DNA from: Massilia sp. H-1
Lineage (GTDB): Bacteria; Pseudomonadota; Gammaproteobacteria; Burkholderiales; Burkholderiaceae_D
DNA: 64,000 nt
Assembly (NCBI GenBank): GCA_024703915.1
Contig: CP087969.1
Coordinates: forward strand, 3,782,001 to 3,846,000
Direction of reading: 5' to 3'
Shown: one piece after another, positions 54,896 through 64,000 of the stretch
Layout of the letters: every line of letters starts with the position of its first letter
How positions within the stretch are numbered: position 1 is the first letter of the stretch
Program-made: the position numbers and the translations under genes
The notes under the pieces: model-generated
Told to the model about the DNA's origin: nothing
The model's input: only the letters and a program-made list of their open reading frames with translations
Database searches by the model: none

Positions 54896-56031
54896 ATGAC
54901 GACCGCTACCCACGTTCCCACACTCCTGCCGCCCGCTCCCGCGTGGCGCAAGGCCGTGCTCGTCGTCGCCATCAATCTCGCGGTCTGGACCGTGCTCAGC
55001 GTGCTGGGGACGCTGACCTCGCTCAACGACGATCTGATCCACGGCGTGCAGGGCAGCTACTGGCTGATTTTCATGTCGTCGGTGCGCACCTCGTTGTCGC
55101 TGATGTGCCTGAGCTGCGTCCTGTATGCGCTCGTGAGCCGCTGGCCGCGCGTGGTGTCGAACGCGCTGACGATCGCGGGCGGCTACGTGGCGCTGCTGCT
55201 GGTCCTGCTGCTTAAGCGCAACTGGTCTTTCTGCTGAAGTTCCATTTGCAGGAGGCGGGCATCGAGGTCGACCTGACGGCGGTGGAAGCGGTCGCCCGGT
55301 TTGTCTCGCTGATGCACTGGACCGCGGTCACGGCCGTGTATTTCGCGGTGGTCGCGTTCAAGGTCTGGCAGCAGAGCCAGGCCCGCGCGCAAGCTGCCGC
55401 CCGCGCCGAAGCCGACGCGCTGGCGCTGCGGCTGGCGCTGGAACAGCAGCACAGCCTCGCGCTGCGGGCCCAGCTCGAACCCCATTTCATGTTCAACGCG
55501 CTCAATGCCATCAGCGCCCTGGTGCGCTGCGACGACAAGGAAGTGGCGCTGAACGGCATCGACGGCTTGAGCGAGTTGCTGCGCTATGCCTTGCGCGCGG
55601 GCGAACGCGAGTGGGTCAGCATCGGCGACGAGCTCGACTTCATCGCCGACTACCTGGCCTTGCAGCGCCTGCGCTATGGCGCGCGCCTGCAGATCGTCAT
55701 CGACGGCGCGACGGCCGCCGTGCGCGACGCCGAATGCCCGCCGCTGCTGCTGCAGCCGCTGATCGAAAACGCGCTGCGCCACGATCTCGATTGCCACGAT
55801 CAGGACAGCGACATCCGCCTTGCTTTCATGGCGGAGCAGGGCCGGATCATCATCCGGATCAGCAATCCCGTGCGCGAGGAGGCGGCGCACAATCCTGGCG
55901 CGGGGCTGGGCCTGCGCAATATCGGCGCGCGCCTGCAGCTCGCCTATGGCAGCGCGGCTTCGCTCGAGGCGGGCGCCGCCGATGGCCGCTTCAACGTGTG
56001 CATCCGGATGCCCGAACATGGACCGGACTGA
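54896..56031 (+). CDS. LytS/YehU-type sensor histidine kinase
   Basis: About 378 residues. An N-terminal membrane part has four helices (KAVLVVAINLAVWTVLSVLG, SLSLMCLSCVLYALVS, GGYVALLLVLL, MHWTAVTAVYFAVVAFKVWQ), then a short coiled coil. The His_kinase domain shows LEPHFMFNALNAISALVRCD with the phosphoacceptor His, then LLQPLIENALRHDLDCHDQD (N box) and GAGLGLRNIGARLQLAYGSA (G box). A damaged GCCGGC at 55209 breaks it. Its end overlaps the response regulator by 14 bases. The sensed signal is unknown. Confidence 0.92.
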
Positions 56032-56809
56032 TACCGCGCCCGCGCCCTACCGCGCGCTGATCGTGGACGACGAAGCCCCGGGGCCGGCACATCTGCGCGC
56101 TGCTGCTGGCGGCGCACGGCCAGTGGGAGGTGGCTAAGCGAATGCGCCAGCGCGGCCGAGGCGCGCAGCGTGATGGCGTCGCTGGCGGTCGATGTCGTGT
56201 TCCTCGATATCCGGATGCCGCGCGAATCGGGCCTGTGCCTGGCGCGCACGCTGTGCGAGCAGGCCGAGCCGCCGCTGGTGATCTTTGTCACGGCCTTCAA
56301 TGCCTATGCGGTCGATGCCTTCGACGTGCATGCGCTCGACTATCTGCTCAAGCCCGTCAGCCGCCAGCGCCTGGAGCAGGCGCTCGAACGTGCGGCGCAG
56401 ATGCTGGCGCTGCGCCAGCGCGGGCCGTACCGGGGAAGCGGTGCGCGCCTATCTGCGCACGCAGGAGGAACCCGGCCCGGAAATCTGGCAGCAGCTGACC
56501 GTGCGTTCGGTGGGGAAAATCGAATGGATACGTCTGGACGACGTGATGTGGATAGGCGCGGCGAACAACTATGTGGAACTGCACACGGCGGGCCGCGTGG
56601 TGCTGCATCGCCAGCCATTGAGCCAGCTGGAGGCGCATCTCGATCCGGGCCAGTTCTTGCGGGTGCACCGGCGCGCGATTGTGCGCTGCGACCAGATTGC
56701 CGCACTGGCGGTGACCGGCGATGGGAGTTATTTGCTGACGCTGCGCTGCGGCGATGAAATCGCCGTCAGCGAGCGCCATGTGCAGGCGGTACGGGACCGC
56801 TGCAGCTAA
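56018..56809 (+). CDS. LytTR-type response regulator
   Basis: About 262 residues. The receiver starts YRALIVDDEAP and continues VDVVFLDIRMPRESGLCLAR (phospho-Asp), IFVTAFNAYAVDAFDVHALD and YLLKPVSRQRLEQALERA (conserved Lys). The LytTR DNA-binding domain has IEWIRLDDVMWIGAANNYVE and LHRQPLSQLEAHLDPGQFLR, then VHRRAIVRCDQIAAL. Slips near 56090, 56130 and 56440 break it. With the upstream kinase it forms a complete two-component pair; the target genes are not evident, though the M13-like gene is the divergent neighbour. Confidence 0.93.
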
Positions 56810-56816
56810 AACGCGG

Positions 56817-58095
56817 TTAGTGTTTCAGACCGCGCCAGCCGATATCGCGGCGGAATTGCGCGCCGTTGAAGTGGATCTGGTCCAGCGTTTCGTAAGCCTG
56901 CTTTTGCGCCATGCGAACACTGTCGCCCAGACCGACCACGCACAATACGCGGCCGCCGCTGGTTTGCAGCGTGCCCTGTACCTGGGTGGTGCCTAGATGT
57001 GGAAGGTCACGCATTCGGCCGTTTCGGCAGGAATGCCGTCGATCACGTCGCCCTTGCGCGGGCTGTCCGGATAGCTTAGCTGCAGCCATGACCACGCCCA
57101 CGGCGGTGCGGCGGTCCCATTCCAGTTCAACCTGGTCGAGCGTGCCATTGCAGGCATGCTCCATCACGCCGACCAGATCGCTCTTGAGGCGCGCCATGAT
57201 CGGCTGCGTTTCAGGATCGCCCATGCGGCAGTTGAATTCCAGCGTGCGCGGGTTGCCTTTGTCGTCGATCATCAGGCTAGGCGTACAGGAAGCCAGGTGA
57301 ACACGATGCCATCCTTGGCCATGCTGAAGCGATGGTCGGGTTGATGATCTCGCGCATGACGCGCGCATGCATGGCCGGGGTGACGATAGGGGCAGGGGAG
57401 TAAGCACCCATGCCGCCCGTGTTCGGGCCTTCGTCCTGGTCTTTCAGGCGCTTGTGGTCCTGGCTGGTGGCCAGCGGCAGCACGTTTTTGCCGTCGCACA
57501 TGACGATGAAGCTCGCTTCTTCATGCTTAGCCAGGAATTCTTCGATCACGATGCGGGCACCGGCGTCGCCGAAGCGGTTGTCGGCCAGCATATGGTCGAC
57601 GGCGGCATGCGCTTCATCGAGCGACATGGCAACGACCACGCCCTTGCGATGGGCCAGGCCGTCGGCCTTGATGACGATCGGTGCGCCTTCCTGGTCGATG
57701 TAGGCGTGCGCCAGTTCGGCGTCGGTGAAGCTCTGGTATTTGGCAGTCGGAATGCCGTGGCGCTGCATGAAGGCCTTGGCGAAATCCTTGGAGCTTTCCA
57801 GCTGGGCTGCTTCGCGGGTCGGGCCAAAGATCTTGAGGCCGCGCGCGGAACAGGTCGACGATGCTTAGGCGGCCAGCGGGATTTCCGGGCCGACCACGGT
57901 CAGGCCGATGTTTTCCTTCTGGACGAAATCGGCCAGCTGCTCCGGATCGCTCAGTTCGACATTGACGAGGCGGATATCGCGCGCCGTGCCGCCATTGCCG
58001 GGAGCGACGTACACCATCTGGATACGTTCGGATTGGGCCAGTTTCCAGGCCAGTGCGTGTTCGCGGCCACCAGAGCCGACTACCAGAATTTTCAT
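56817..58095 (-). CDS. purD: Phosphoribosylamine--glycine ligase
   Basis: Second step of purine synthesis, about 425 residues. Start [20 protein letters not shown], then [93 protein letters not shown] and [20 protein letters not shown]. It ends [14 protein letters not shown] with TAA at 56817-56819. Damaged GCCGGC at 56993, 57075, 57278, 57527 and 57866 break it. Convergent with the response regulator; four bases downstream of yebC. Confidence 0.97.
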
Positions 58096-58099
58096 GTGC

Positions 58100-58822
58100 T
58101 TAGTCTTCGATCAGGGCGTTGGTATAGACTTCCTGTACATCGTCGAGGTTCTCGAGCGCGTCGAGAATTTTTGCATCTTGAGGCCGTCTTCGCCCGAGAA
58201 TACGGTCTCGGTCGCAGGCTTCATGATGATTTCGGCCACTTCGGCCTTGAAACCGGCTTTTTCCAGCGCGTCCTTGACGGCGGCGAACTGGAATGGATCG
58301 CACAGCACTTCGAAACCGCCTTCTTCGTCGGCGACCACGTCGTCGGCGCCCGCTTCGAGCGCGCATTCCATCAGCGCGTCTTCATTGGTGCCCGGTGCGA
58401 ACAGGAACTGGCCGCAATGCTGGAACATGAAGGCAACCGAGCCTTCGGTGCCCATATTGCCGCCGTGCTTGTTGAATGCGTGCCGTACTTCGGCCACGGT
58501 GCGCACCCGGTTGTCGGTCATGCAGTCGACGATGATGGCGGCGCCGCCGATGCCGTAGCCTTCGTAGCGCACTTCTTCATAGTTGACGCCTTCCAGGCCG
58601 CCCGAACCGCGCTGGATCGCGCGTGACGTTTTCTTTCGGCATGTTGGCATCAGCAGCCTTGTCCACGGCCAGGCGCAGACGCGGGTTGGCGGCAATATCG
58701 GCGCCACCCATGCGGGCCGCAACGGTGATTTCCTTGATCAGGCGGGTCCAGATTTTGCCGCGCTTGGCGTCAGTCGCGGCCTTCTTGTGCTTGATGTTGG
58801 CCCATTTGCTGTGTCCAGCCAT
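58100..58822 (-). CDS. YebC/PmpR family transcriptional or translational regulator
   Basis: About 241 residues. Start [20 protein letters not shown], then [71 protein letters not shown] and [20 protein letters not shown], all standard for the family, ending [13 protein letters not shown]. Slips near 58620 and 58172 break it. Members act on DNA or, as shown for some, help ribosomes at proline stretches. Pairs with purD as in many Burkholderiales. Confidence 0.96.
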
Positions 58823-58930
58823 GTCGAAATTCCTTAGACGGTATGCAAGAGTGGCCGACATTTTACCATAGGGCCCCGCCAGAATTCGCGGCGCCAAGCC
58901 CGCTGGCGCGATTCGAATTACAATCTGTGC

Positions 58931-59860
58931 ATGAGCAAAAGCGCATTCGACGCCTCCCCCGCACCGATTCCCCGCCCGGCCTTGCTGGCCGGTCTGACCA
59001 TTGCCATCATTTAGCAGTCCTGTTTTCGACCAAGGCGATTGTTGCCAAACTGTTGTATCGATACCAGCTCGACGCCGTTACCGTGATCGCTTTCAGGATG
59101 TTGTTTTCCGTCCCCGTGTTCGCGGCCATTGCTCTGTGGCAAATGCGTACCCAGCCTGCATTGACGTCCCAGGACCGATGGCGCCTCGTGTTTCTGGGGG
59201 TGATAGGTTATTACGTGTCGAGCATGTTCGATTTCCTCGGGCTGCAATACATTTCGGTCGGCCTGGAACGGCTGATCCTGTTCCTGACGCCGACCTTCGT
59301 GCTGCTGTTTACCGCGTTTTTCCTCAAGCGCCATATCAGCCGGATCGAATGGATCTCGCTGGTGGTGGCGTATTGCAGGCATCGTACTCGTGTTCTGGCA
59401 CGACCTGCACAGCGGCATGAAGGCGGTGGTGCTCGGCTCTTCCCTGGTGCTGGGATCGGCCATTTCATGTACGCGATCTACCTGCTGCAGTCGGGCGAGC
59501 TGGTCAAGCGGATCGGCTCGGTGCGGCTGGTGTCGTGACGCGATGTGCGTGGCCAGCGCGGCCTGTATCGCCCAGTATTTCGTGCTGCGCCCGGCCGCAG
59601 GCCTGGTCCAGCCAGAAAGCGTGTACTGGCTGTCGCTGGTCAATGGCATTTTTTGCACCATCCTGCCCGTGTTCATGACCATGTTCGCGGTCCAGCGCAT
59701 CGGCGCGGCCACCGCTTCCCAGGCCGGGATGGTGGGGCCGGTGTCGACCCTGTTCCTGGGCGCGCTGGTGCTGAACGAACCGATCACCACGATTCAACTG
59801 GTTAAGCACGGCGCTGGTTATGGCCTAAGCATTTACATGCTGTCGAAGAAAAAATCATAG
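58931..59860 (+). CDS. EamA family (DMT superfamily) transporter
   Basis: Ten-helix inner membrane transporter of about 310 residues. Start [20 protein letters not shown], then [20 protein letters not shown], the EamA repeat start, [40 protein letters not shown] (end of repeat 1) and repeat 2 with [11 protein letters not shown] and [20 protein letters not shown], then [17 protein letters not shown]. Slips near 59014, 59373, 59465 and 59537 break it. Substrate unknown; divergent from yebC and followed by mgsA after 13 bases. Confidence 0.9.
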
Positions 59861-59873
59861 CGAGGCGAACCCC

Positions 59874-60263
59874 ATGAAACCACGGATAGCGCTGATTGCG
59901 CACGACAAGAAAAAGGACGACATGATCACGCTGGCGGCCGAATACACGGACTTCCTGCGCGGCTGCTACCTGACCGCCACCGGCACCACGGGCGGCCGCC
60001 TGGCCAACGAGCTGGGCCTGACGATCGACCGCAAACATTCCGGTCCCTTCGGCGGCGACCTGCAAATCGGCGCGCTGCTGGTCGAAGGCCAGATCGACGC
60101 CGTGATCTTCCTGCGCGACCCGATGACGCCGCAGCCGCACGAACTGGACATCAATGCGCTGGTGCGCGCCTGCGACGTGCACAACGTCGCCTGCGCCACC
60201 AACGTGTCGACCGCCCACCTGGTGCTGGGCCAGCTCAAGCTGGCAGCCCGCAAACAATCTTAG
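59874..60263 (+). CDS. mgsA: Methylglyoxal synthase
   Basis: Converts dihydroxyacetone phosphate to methylglyoxal and phosphate, a glycolytic overflow bypass. An unbroken 129-residue frame: [20 protein letters not shown] (His and Asp near the N-terminus), [30 protein letters not shown] (catalytic Asp in GPxGGD), [20 protein letters not shown] and [15 protein letters not shown]. This is one of the few genes with no frame break, and it has no GCCGGC. Confidence 0.97.
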   Translation: MKPRIALIAHDKKKDDMITLAAEYTDFLRGCYLTATGTTGGRLANELGLTIDRKHSGPFGGDLQIGALLVEGQIDAVIFLRDPMTPQPHELDINALVRACDVHNVACATNVSTAHLVLGQLKLAARKQS

Positions 60264-60274
60264 GAGTAGTGGCA

Positions 60275-61252
60275 ATGCCAAAAGCAATTCGGATGCACAA
60301 GACCGGCGGACCGGAAGTGATGGAATACGTGGAAGTCGAGGTCGGCGCGCCAGGACCGGGCGAGGCGCAGGTGCGGCAGGCGGCCATCGGCCTCAATTTC
60401 ATCGACGTGTACTTCCGCACCGGGCTGTATCCGCAACCGCTGCCGGGCGCTCTGGGCATGGAAGGCGCGGGCGTGGTCGAGGCGGTGGGCGAGGGCGTGA
60501 CCGAAGTGCAGGTCGGCGACCGGGTCGCGTATGCGGGCCGCCCGAATGGCGCGTATGCCGAAGTGCGCAACATGCCGTCGGCTATCCTGCTCAAGCTGCC
60601 CGATGCGATTTCGTTTGAGACCGGCGCGGCCATGATGCTGCAGGGCCTGACCGTGCAGTACCTGTTCAACCGCACCGTCAAGCTCAAGGTAGAAGCGACA
60701 CGATCCTGTTCCATGCCGCCGCGGGCAGTGTCGGGCCTGATCGCCTGCCAGTGGGCCAAGGCGATCGGCGTGAACATGATCGGCACCGTCGGTTCCGAAG
60801 AAAAGGCGGCGCTGGCGCGGGCGCACGGCTGCGCCCATGTCATCAACTACAACACCGAGAACTTCGTCGAACGGGTCAGGGAGATCACCAATGGCGAGAA
60901 GGTGTCGGTGGTGTACGACTCGATCGGCAAGGACACCTTCATCGGCTCGCTCGACTGCCTGCGTCCGCTGGGGATGATGGTCAGCTTCGGCAGCGCCTCC
61001 GGGCCCGTGCCCGACTTCTCGCTGTCCGAACTGGCCAGCCGCGGCTCGCTGTTCATCACCCGTCCGGCCCTGTTCAGCTATGCGTCGAACCGCGCCGCGC
61101 TCGAGGAAATGGCCGCCGACCTGTTCCAGATGGTCGCCAGCGGCAAGGTCAGGATCGACGTCCACCAGCGCTACAAGCTCGCTTACGTGGCGCAGGCGCA
61201 CATCGAACTCGAAGCGCGCAAGACCATCGGTTCGTCGGTGCTGATCCCATGA
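60275..61252 (+). CDS. NADPH:quinone oxidoreductase (zeta-crystallin-like MDR)
   Basis: About 325 residues. ATG 60275 is chosen over GTG 60269 because GGAG lies 8 bases upstream. KAIRMHKTGGPEVMEYVEVE, LNFIDVYFRTGLYPQPLPGA, LGMEGAGVVEAVGEGVTEVQ, the MDR cofactor region LIACQWAKAIGVNMIGTVGS and NYNTENFVERVREITNGEKV identify the quinone reductase group, which lacks zinc ligands. Between about 60690 and 60728 two compensating slips change eleven residues that should read like EGDTILFHAAAGGVG. It ends KTIGSSVLIP, overlapping the next ATG by 4 bases. Confidence 0.93.
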   Translation: MPKAIRMHKTGGPEVMEYVEVEVGAPGPGEAQVRQAAIGLNFIDVYFRTGLYPQPLPGALGMEGAGVVEAVGEGVTEVQVGDRVAYAGRPNGAYAEVRNMPSAILLKLPDAISFETGAAMMLQGLTVQYLFNRTVKLKVEATRSCSMPPRAVSGLIACQWAKAIGVNMIGTVGSEEKAALARAHGCAHVINYNTENFVERVREITNGEKVSVVYDSIGKDTFIGSLDCLRPLGMMVSFGSASGPVPDFSLSELASRGSLFITRPALFSYASNRAALEEMAADLFQMVASGKVRIDVHQRYKLAYVAQAHIELEARKTIGSSVLIP

Positions 61253-61385
61253 GCGCGCCTCAAAAGACAACGGCGAACCGGATGGTTCGCCGAAGTTTGG
61301 CAGGCTGCTCATTGTGCTGGTGCTGGCCGTGCTGCTGATCGTCGCCATTACGTTCGGATCGGAAGCCCTGCTCGGGCGCGGCTGA
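61249..61385 (+). CDS. Small single-pass membrane protein
   Basis: About 45 residues starting MSAPQ at the ATGA overlap with the oxidoreductase. After a one-base slip near 61265 it continues DNGEPDGSPKFGRLLIVLVL and AVLLIVAITFGSEALLGRG with TGA at 61383-61385. A polar N-terminus and a single strong helix are clear. Without the slip the observed frame ends at 61338 in a Cys/Trp-rich nonsense tail. Function unknown; coding status rests on the overlap and the helix. Confidence 0.55.
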
Positions 61386-61400
61386 GTATTTAGCCCTTAC

Positions 61401-62055
61401 TTAGCCCTCGCGCTTGAGCTCCACCTGGCGCGCCACCCCGCTCACGCCGGGGAAGCCGGTAAAGGCGCTTTGCACCAGCAGCCGGCATCACGTTGGGCGT
61501 GGACATGTCGCGGCTGCTGTTGCGGACCGTGACGTCGAACAGACGCTTGCCGTCGGCCGCCGATTTGATCGCCACCTGCACTTCGCGGTTGTAGAAGTGC
61601 TTGATCACTTCCGTGTAGCGCGGCATGCCGCTCCAGAACGGATCATAGAAGGGGCTGTACCAGCCGCCGCCCCAGTAGCGGCGTCCGCCCCAGTACGGCC
61701 GGTGCCAGGCATACGGCCCCATGAAGCGCGCTCGAGTAATACATCGGGAAATCCGGTTCCAGCACGCGTACCGGCACGTCAATGGTGGTCACGCGCAGCG
61801 ACTTTCAGGGCAGGGGTGGCGCCAAGCCTGCGCTTCCTGGAAGCCGAGGCGGCTCAGTTCGGTGCGGACCAGATTCTGGTAGCTGCGCAGTTCGAGCGTA
61901 TCGTCCTGGGGCGCGGGCGCTTCCAGCGCGTAGCTCTTGTCGTGCAGCGTGGCGGGCCATTCGTGGAAGGTGGTCACGTCACTGCGGATGGTGCTCGCGC
62001 AACCCGTCAATAGCAGGGTCAGCGCGGCGGCGGCGGTCGTCAACAGGCGTTTCAT
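61401..62055 (-). CDS. DUF4136-type lipoprotein
   Basis: About 215 residues. ATG 62055 follows a good ribosome site (GGAGAACG). The signal peptide MKRLLTTAAAALTLLLTGCA ends in a lipobox (LLTGC), so the protein is a lipoprotein. Then come SDVTTFHEWPATLHDKSYAL, LELRSYQNLVRTELSRLGFQ, FMGPYAWHRPYWGGRRYWGG (Trp/Gly/Tyr-rich) and EVQVAIKSAADGKRLFDVTV, the last typical of DUF4136. It ends GVARQVELKREG. Slips near 61490, 61730 and 61815 break it. Envelope location expected; role unknown. Confidence 0.82.
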
Positions 62056-62236
62056 CACGTTCTCCATCCAAAAAACCATTTACCCTAGAATCACTCTAGT
62101 TCTCTTTTACACCATTTTCGCAGATATTTTACGAAATGTTACCCTGCGCACAGAGGAGAAACAGTCACTGACGGACGCCACGGACTGACGGTCTTGGTAA
62201 AATAGCGGTCTGCCCACTGTTACAGCCGAGTTCCTC
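62056..62236. promoter_or_regulatory. Intergenic promoter region of the lipoprotein and pepN
   Basis: 181 AT-rich bases between divergent genes. TAAAAT at 62198-62203 is a likely -10 box for pepN, 34 bases before its ATG, the same spacing and context (GGTAAAATAGCG) as before dnaE. No good -35 is seen. An inverted CTAGAATCACTCTAG lies near 62086-62100. Confidence 0.4.
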
Positions 62237-64000
62237 ATGCGTACAGATACACCACAGACCATCTACCGAAAAGACTACACGGCGCCAGGCTATCTGGTTG
62301 AAACGGTGGAACTGGGCTTCGATCTCGATCCCGAACGCACCATTGTCGCCAACCGCATGCGCATGACGCGCAATGCCGCCAGCAGCGTGCGCGACATTGA
62401 ACTCAATGGCGAGAACATCGAACTGGTCGCCCTGCGCATGAACGGCAAAGCGCTGGGCAAGCACGATTACCGCATCGACGGCAATGTGCTGCGCATCGCC
62501 AATGCCCCGGACGAGGTGACGCTGGAAATCGAAACGCTGACGGCGCCGGTCAAGAACACGACCCTGAACGGGCTCTATGTTTCTAACGGGAACTTCTTTA
62601 CCCAGTGCGAGGCGGAAGGCTTCCGCGCGATCACCTATTTCCCGGACCGGCCGGACGTCATGGCGCGCTTCACCGTCATGCTGCGGGCGGACAAGGACAA
62701 GTATCCGGTCCTGCTGTCGAACGGTAATCTGATCGAGGAGGGCGACCTGGGCGACGGCCGCCATTACGCCAAGTGGGAAGACCCGTTCAAGAAACCCTCG
62801 TATTTGTTCGCGCTGGTCGCGGCGCGCCTGGTGTGCCAGGAAGAGACCTTCCGCCTGGCGGACGGGCGCGACGCGCTGCTGCAGGTGTGGGTGGAGCAGG
62901 GCAATCTCGACAAGACCGACTACGCGATGCAGTCGCTCAAGAATTCGATCCGCTGGGACGAACAGCGCTTCGGCCTGGAGCTCGACCTGGACCGCTTCAT
63001 GATCGTCGCCGTGAGCGACTTCAACATGGGCGCGATGGAAAACAAGGGCCTGAACATCTTCAACACCAAGTTCGTGCTGGCCAACCCGCGTTTGCCACCG
63101 ACATCGACTACGCTTCAAGCATTGAAGCGGTGGTCGGCCACGAATACTTCCACAACTGGACCGGCAACCGCGTGACCTGCCGCGACTGGTTCCAGCTCTC
63201 GCTCAAGGAAGGCCTGACGGTCTTTCGCGACCAGGAATTTTCGGCCGACATGATCGGCACCGACAGCGGCCGCGCCGTGACCCGCATCGACCAGGTGCGC
63301 ACGCTGCGCCAGGCCCAGTTCCCCGAAGACGTGGGACCGATGGCGCACCCGGTGCGTCCCGATTCCTTCGTCGAGATCAACAACTTCTACACCGTCACGG
63401 TCTACGAAAAAGGCGCCGAAGTGGTGCGCATGTACCAGACCCTGCTGGGCCGCGACGGCTTCCGCAAGGGCATGGACCTGTACTTCGAGCGGCACGACGG
63501 ACAAGCCGTCGAATGCGACGACTTCCGCGCCGCGATGGCCGACGCCAACGGACGCAATCTGGATCTGTTCGAACGCTGGTACAGCCAGGCTTAAGCACAC
63601 CGGTCGTGCACGCCGCAACCCATTACGACGACGCAGCCCAGACCTATGACGTGACGCTGACCCAGCGCTGCCCGGCCACGCCCGGACAGAGCAAGAAGCT
63701 GCCCTTCCATATCCCGGTCGCCTTCGGCATGCTGGGCGCGGACGGCAGCGATCTGCCGCTGGTCCTCGGCGGCCAGCTGGTGGGCACCACGGCCATGCTG
63801 GAACTGGAAGGAAGCGACGCAAACCTTCCGCTTCACGCGCGTGAAGGAAGCGCCAACGCCGTCGCTGCTGCGCGATTTTTCCGCGCCGGTGGTGCTCGAA
63901 TACGACTATACCGACGCCGAACTGCTGCACCTGTTCAGCCACGACAGCGATCCGGTCAACCGCTGGGAAGCGGGGCAGCGCCTGGCCATGGAGCGCCTGC
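62237..64000 (+). CDS. pepN: Aminopeptidase N (3' end outside window)
   Basis: M1 zinc aminopeptidase; about 588 residues of the usual 880 are inside. Start [20 protein letters not shown], then [20 protein letters not shown], the substrate motif [15 protein letters not shown] (GAMEN, about 63019-63063), the zinc site [16 protein letters not shown] (HExxH, about 63130-63177) and the third ligand in [17 protein letters not shown] slip near 63093, a damaged GCCGGC at 63593 and a slip near 63820 break it. Reads off the right edge. Confidence 0.96.

Overview
This is a GC-rich chromosomal window that looks like an Oxalobacteraceae genome (Massilia, Duganella or Telluria type, order Burkholderiales). 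The evidence is the rng-maf-rlmH-rsfS-nadD-hemF order, a DUF1631 protein, a PEP-CTERM protein behind a sigma-54 site, and a purD-yebC pair. It is not phage, plasmid or integron DNA: no integrase, transposase, tRNA, rRNA or CRISPR array was seen.

The sequence is an error-rich assembly, and this shapes every gene call. At more than 70 places a short stop-bearing string (GCTTAAGC, GCTTAGC, GCCTAAGC, GCTAAGC, GCCTAGC) sits where protein family knowledge demands GCCGGC, and each usually breaks the reading frame. Ordinary one-base indels also occur. Nearly all genes are therefore split into frame pieces although they are probably intact in the organism. Coordinates below span the whole reconstructed gene, across the breaks.

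Layout. 1-4077 (+): two GT-B glycosyltransferases and a FkbM methyltransferase, the last two apparently fused. 4095-15448 (-): surface polysaccharide block with galU, a GT-C membrane transferase, two GT2 enzymes, an SMR-like flippase candidate, a TIM-barrel isomerase, an epimerase, an FAD oxidoreductase, a Wzm/Wzt exporter, a GT4 and a truncated GT remnant. 15451-16326 (-): trhO. 16468-20884 (+): complete type I secretion system. 21028-27062 (+): DUF1631 protein and dnaE. 27069-33040: two GT2 (-), then O-antigen ligase, msbA and waaF (+), i.e. LPS assembly. 33043-34419 (-): M28 peptidase. 34737-42286 (+): NAD-linked formate dehydrogenase (fused beta plus alpha), fdhD and a tungstate importer in one overlapping operon. 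42413-45174 (+): PEP-CTERM protein, NAD(P)-binding protein, aldo/keto reductase and GIY-YIG-like protein. 45184-50774 (-): RNase T2, then rng, maf, rlmH, rsfS, nadD, hemF. 50858-54749 (-): VOC protein, subtilisin-like peptidase, degenerate M13 peptidase. 54896-56809 (+): LytS/LytTR two-component pair. 56817-58822 (-): purD and yebC. 58931-61385 (+): EamA transporter, mgsA, quinone oxidoreductase, small membrane protein. 61401-62055 (-): DUF4136-type lipoprotein. 62237-end (+): pepN, cut by the window edge.

Three themes stand out. One is envelope polysaccharide synthesis and export. The second is formate oxidation by an enzyme whose operon carries its own tungsten supply. The third is a compact run of translation, ribosome and cofactor genes. 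The most unusual items are the GCCGGC-specific corruption (probably DNA modification read wrongly by long-read sequencing), an M13 peptidase lacking its zinc ligands, and a candidate undecaprenyl-linked sugar modification cluster.
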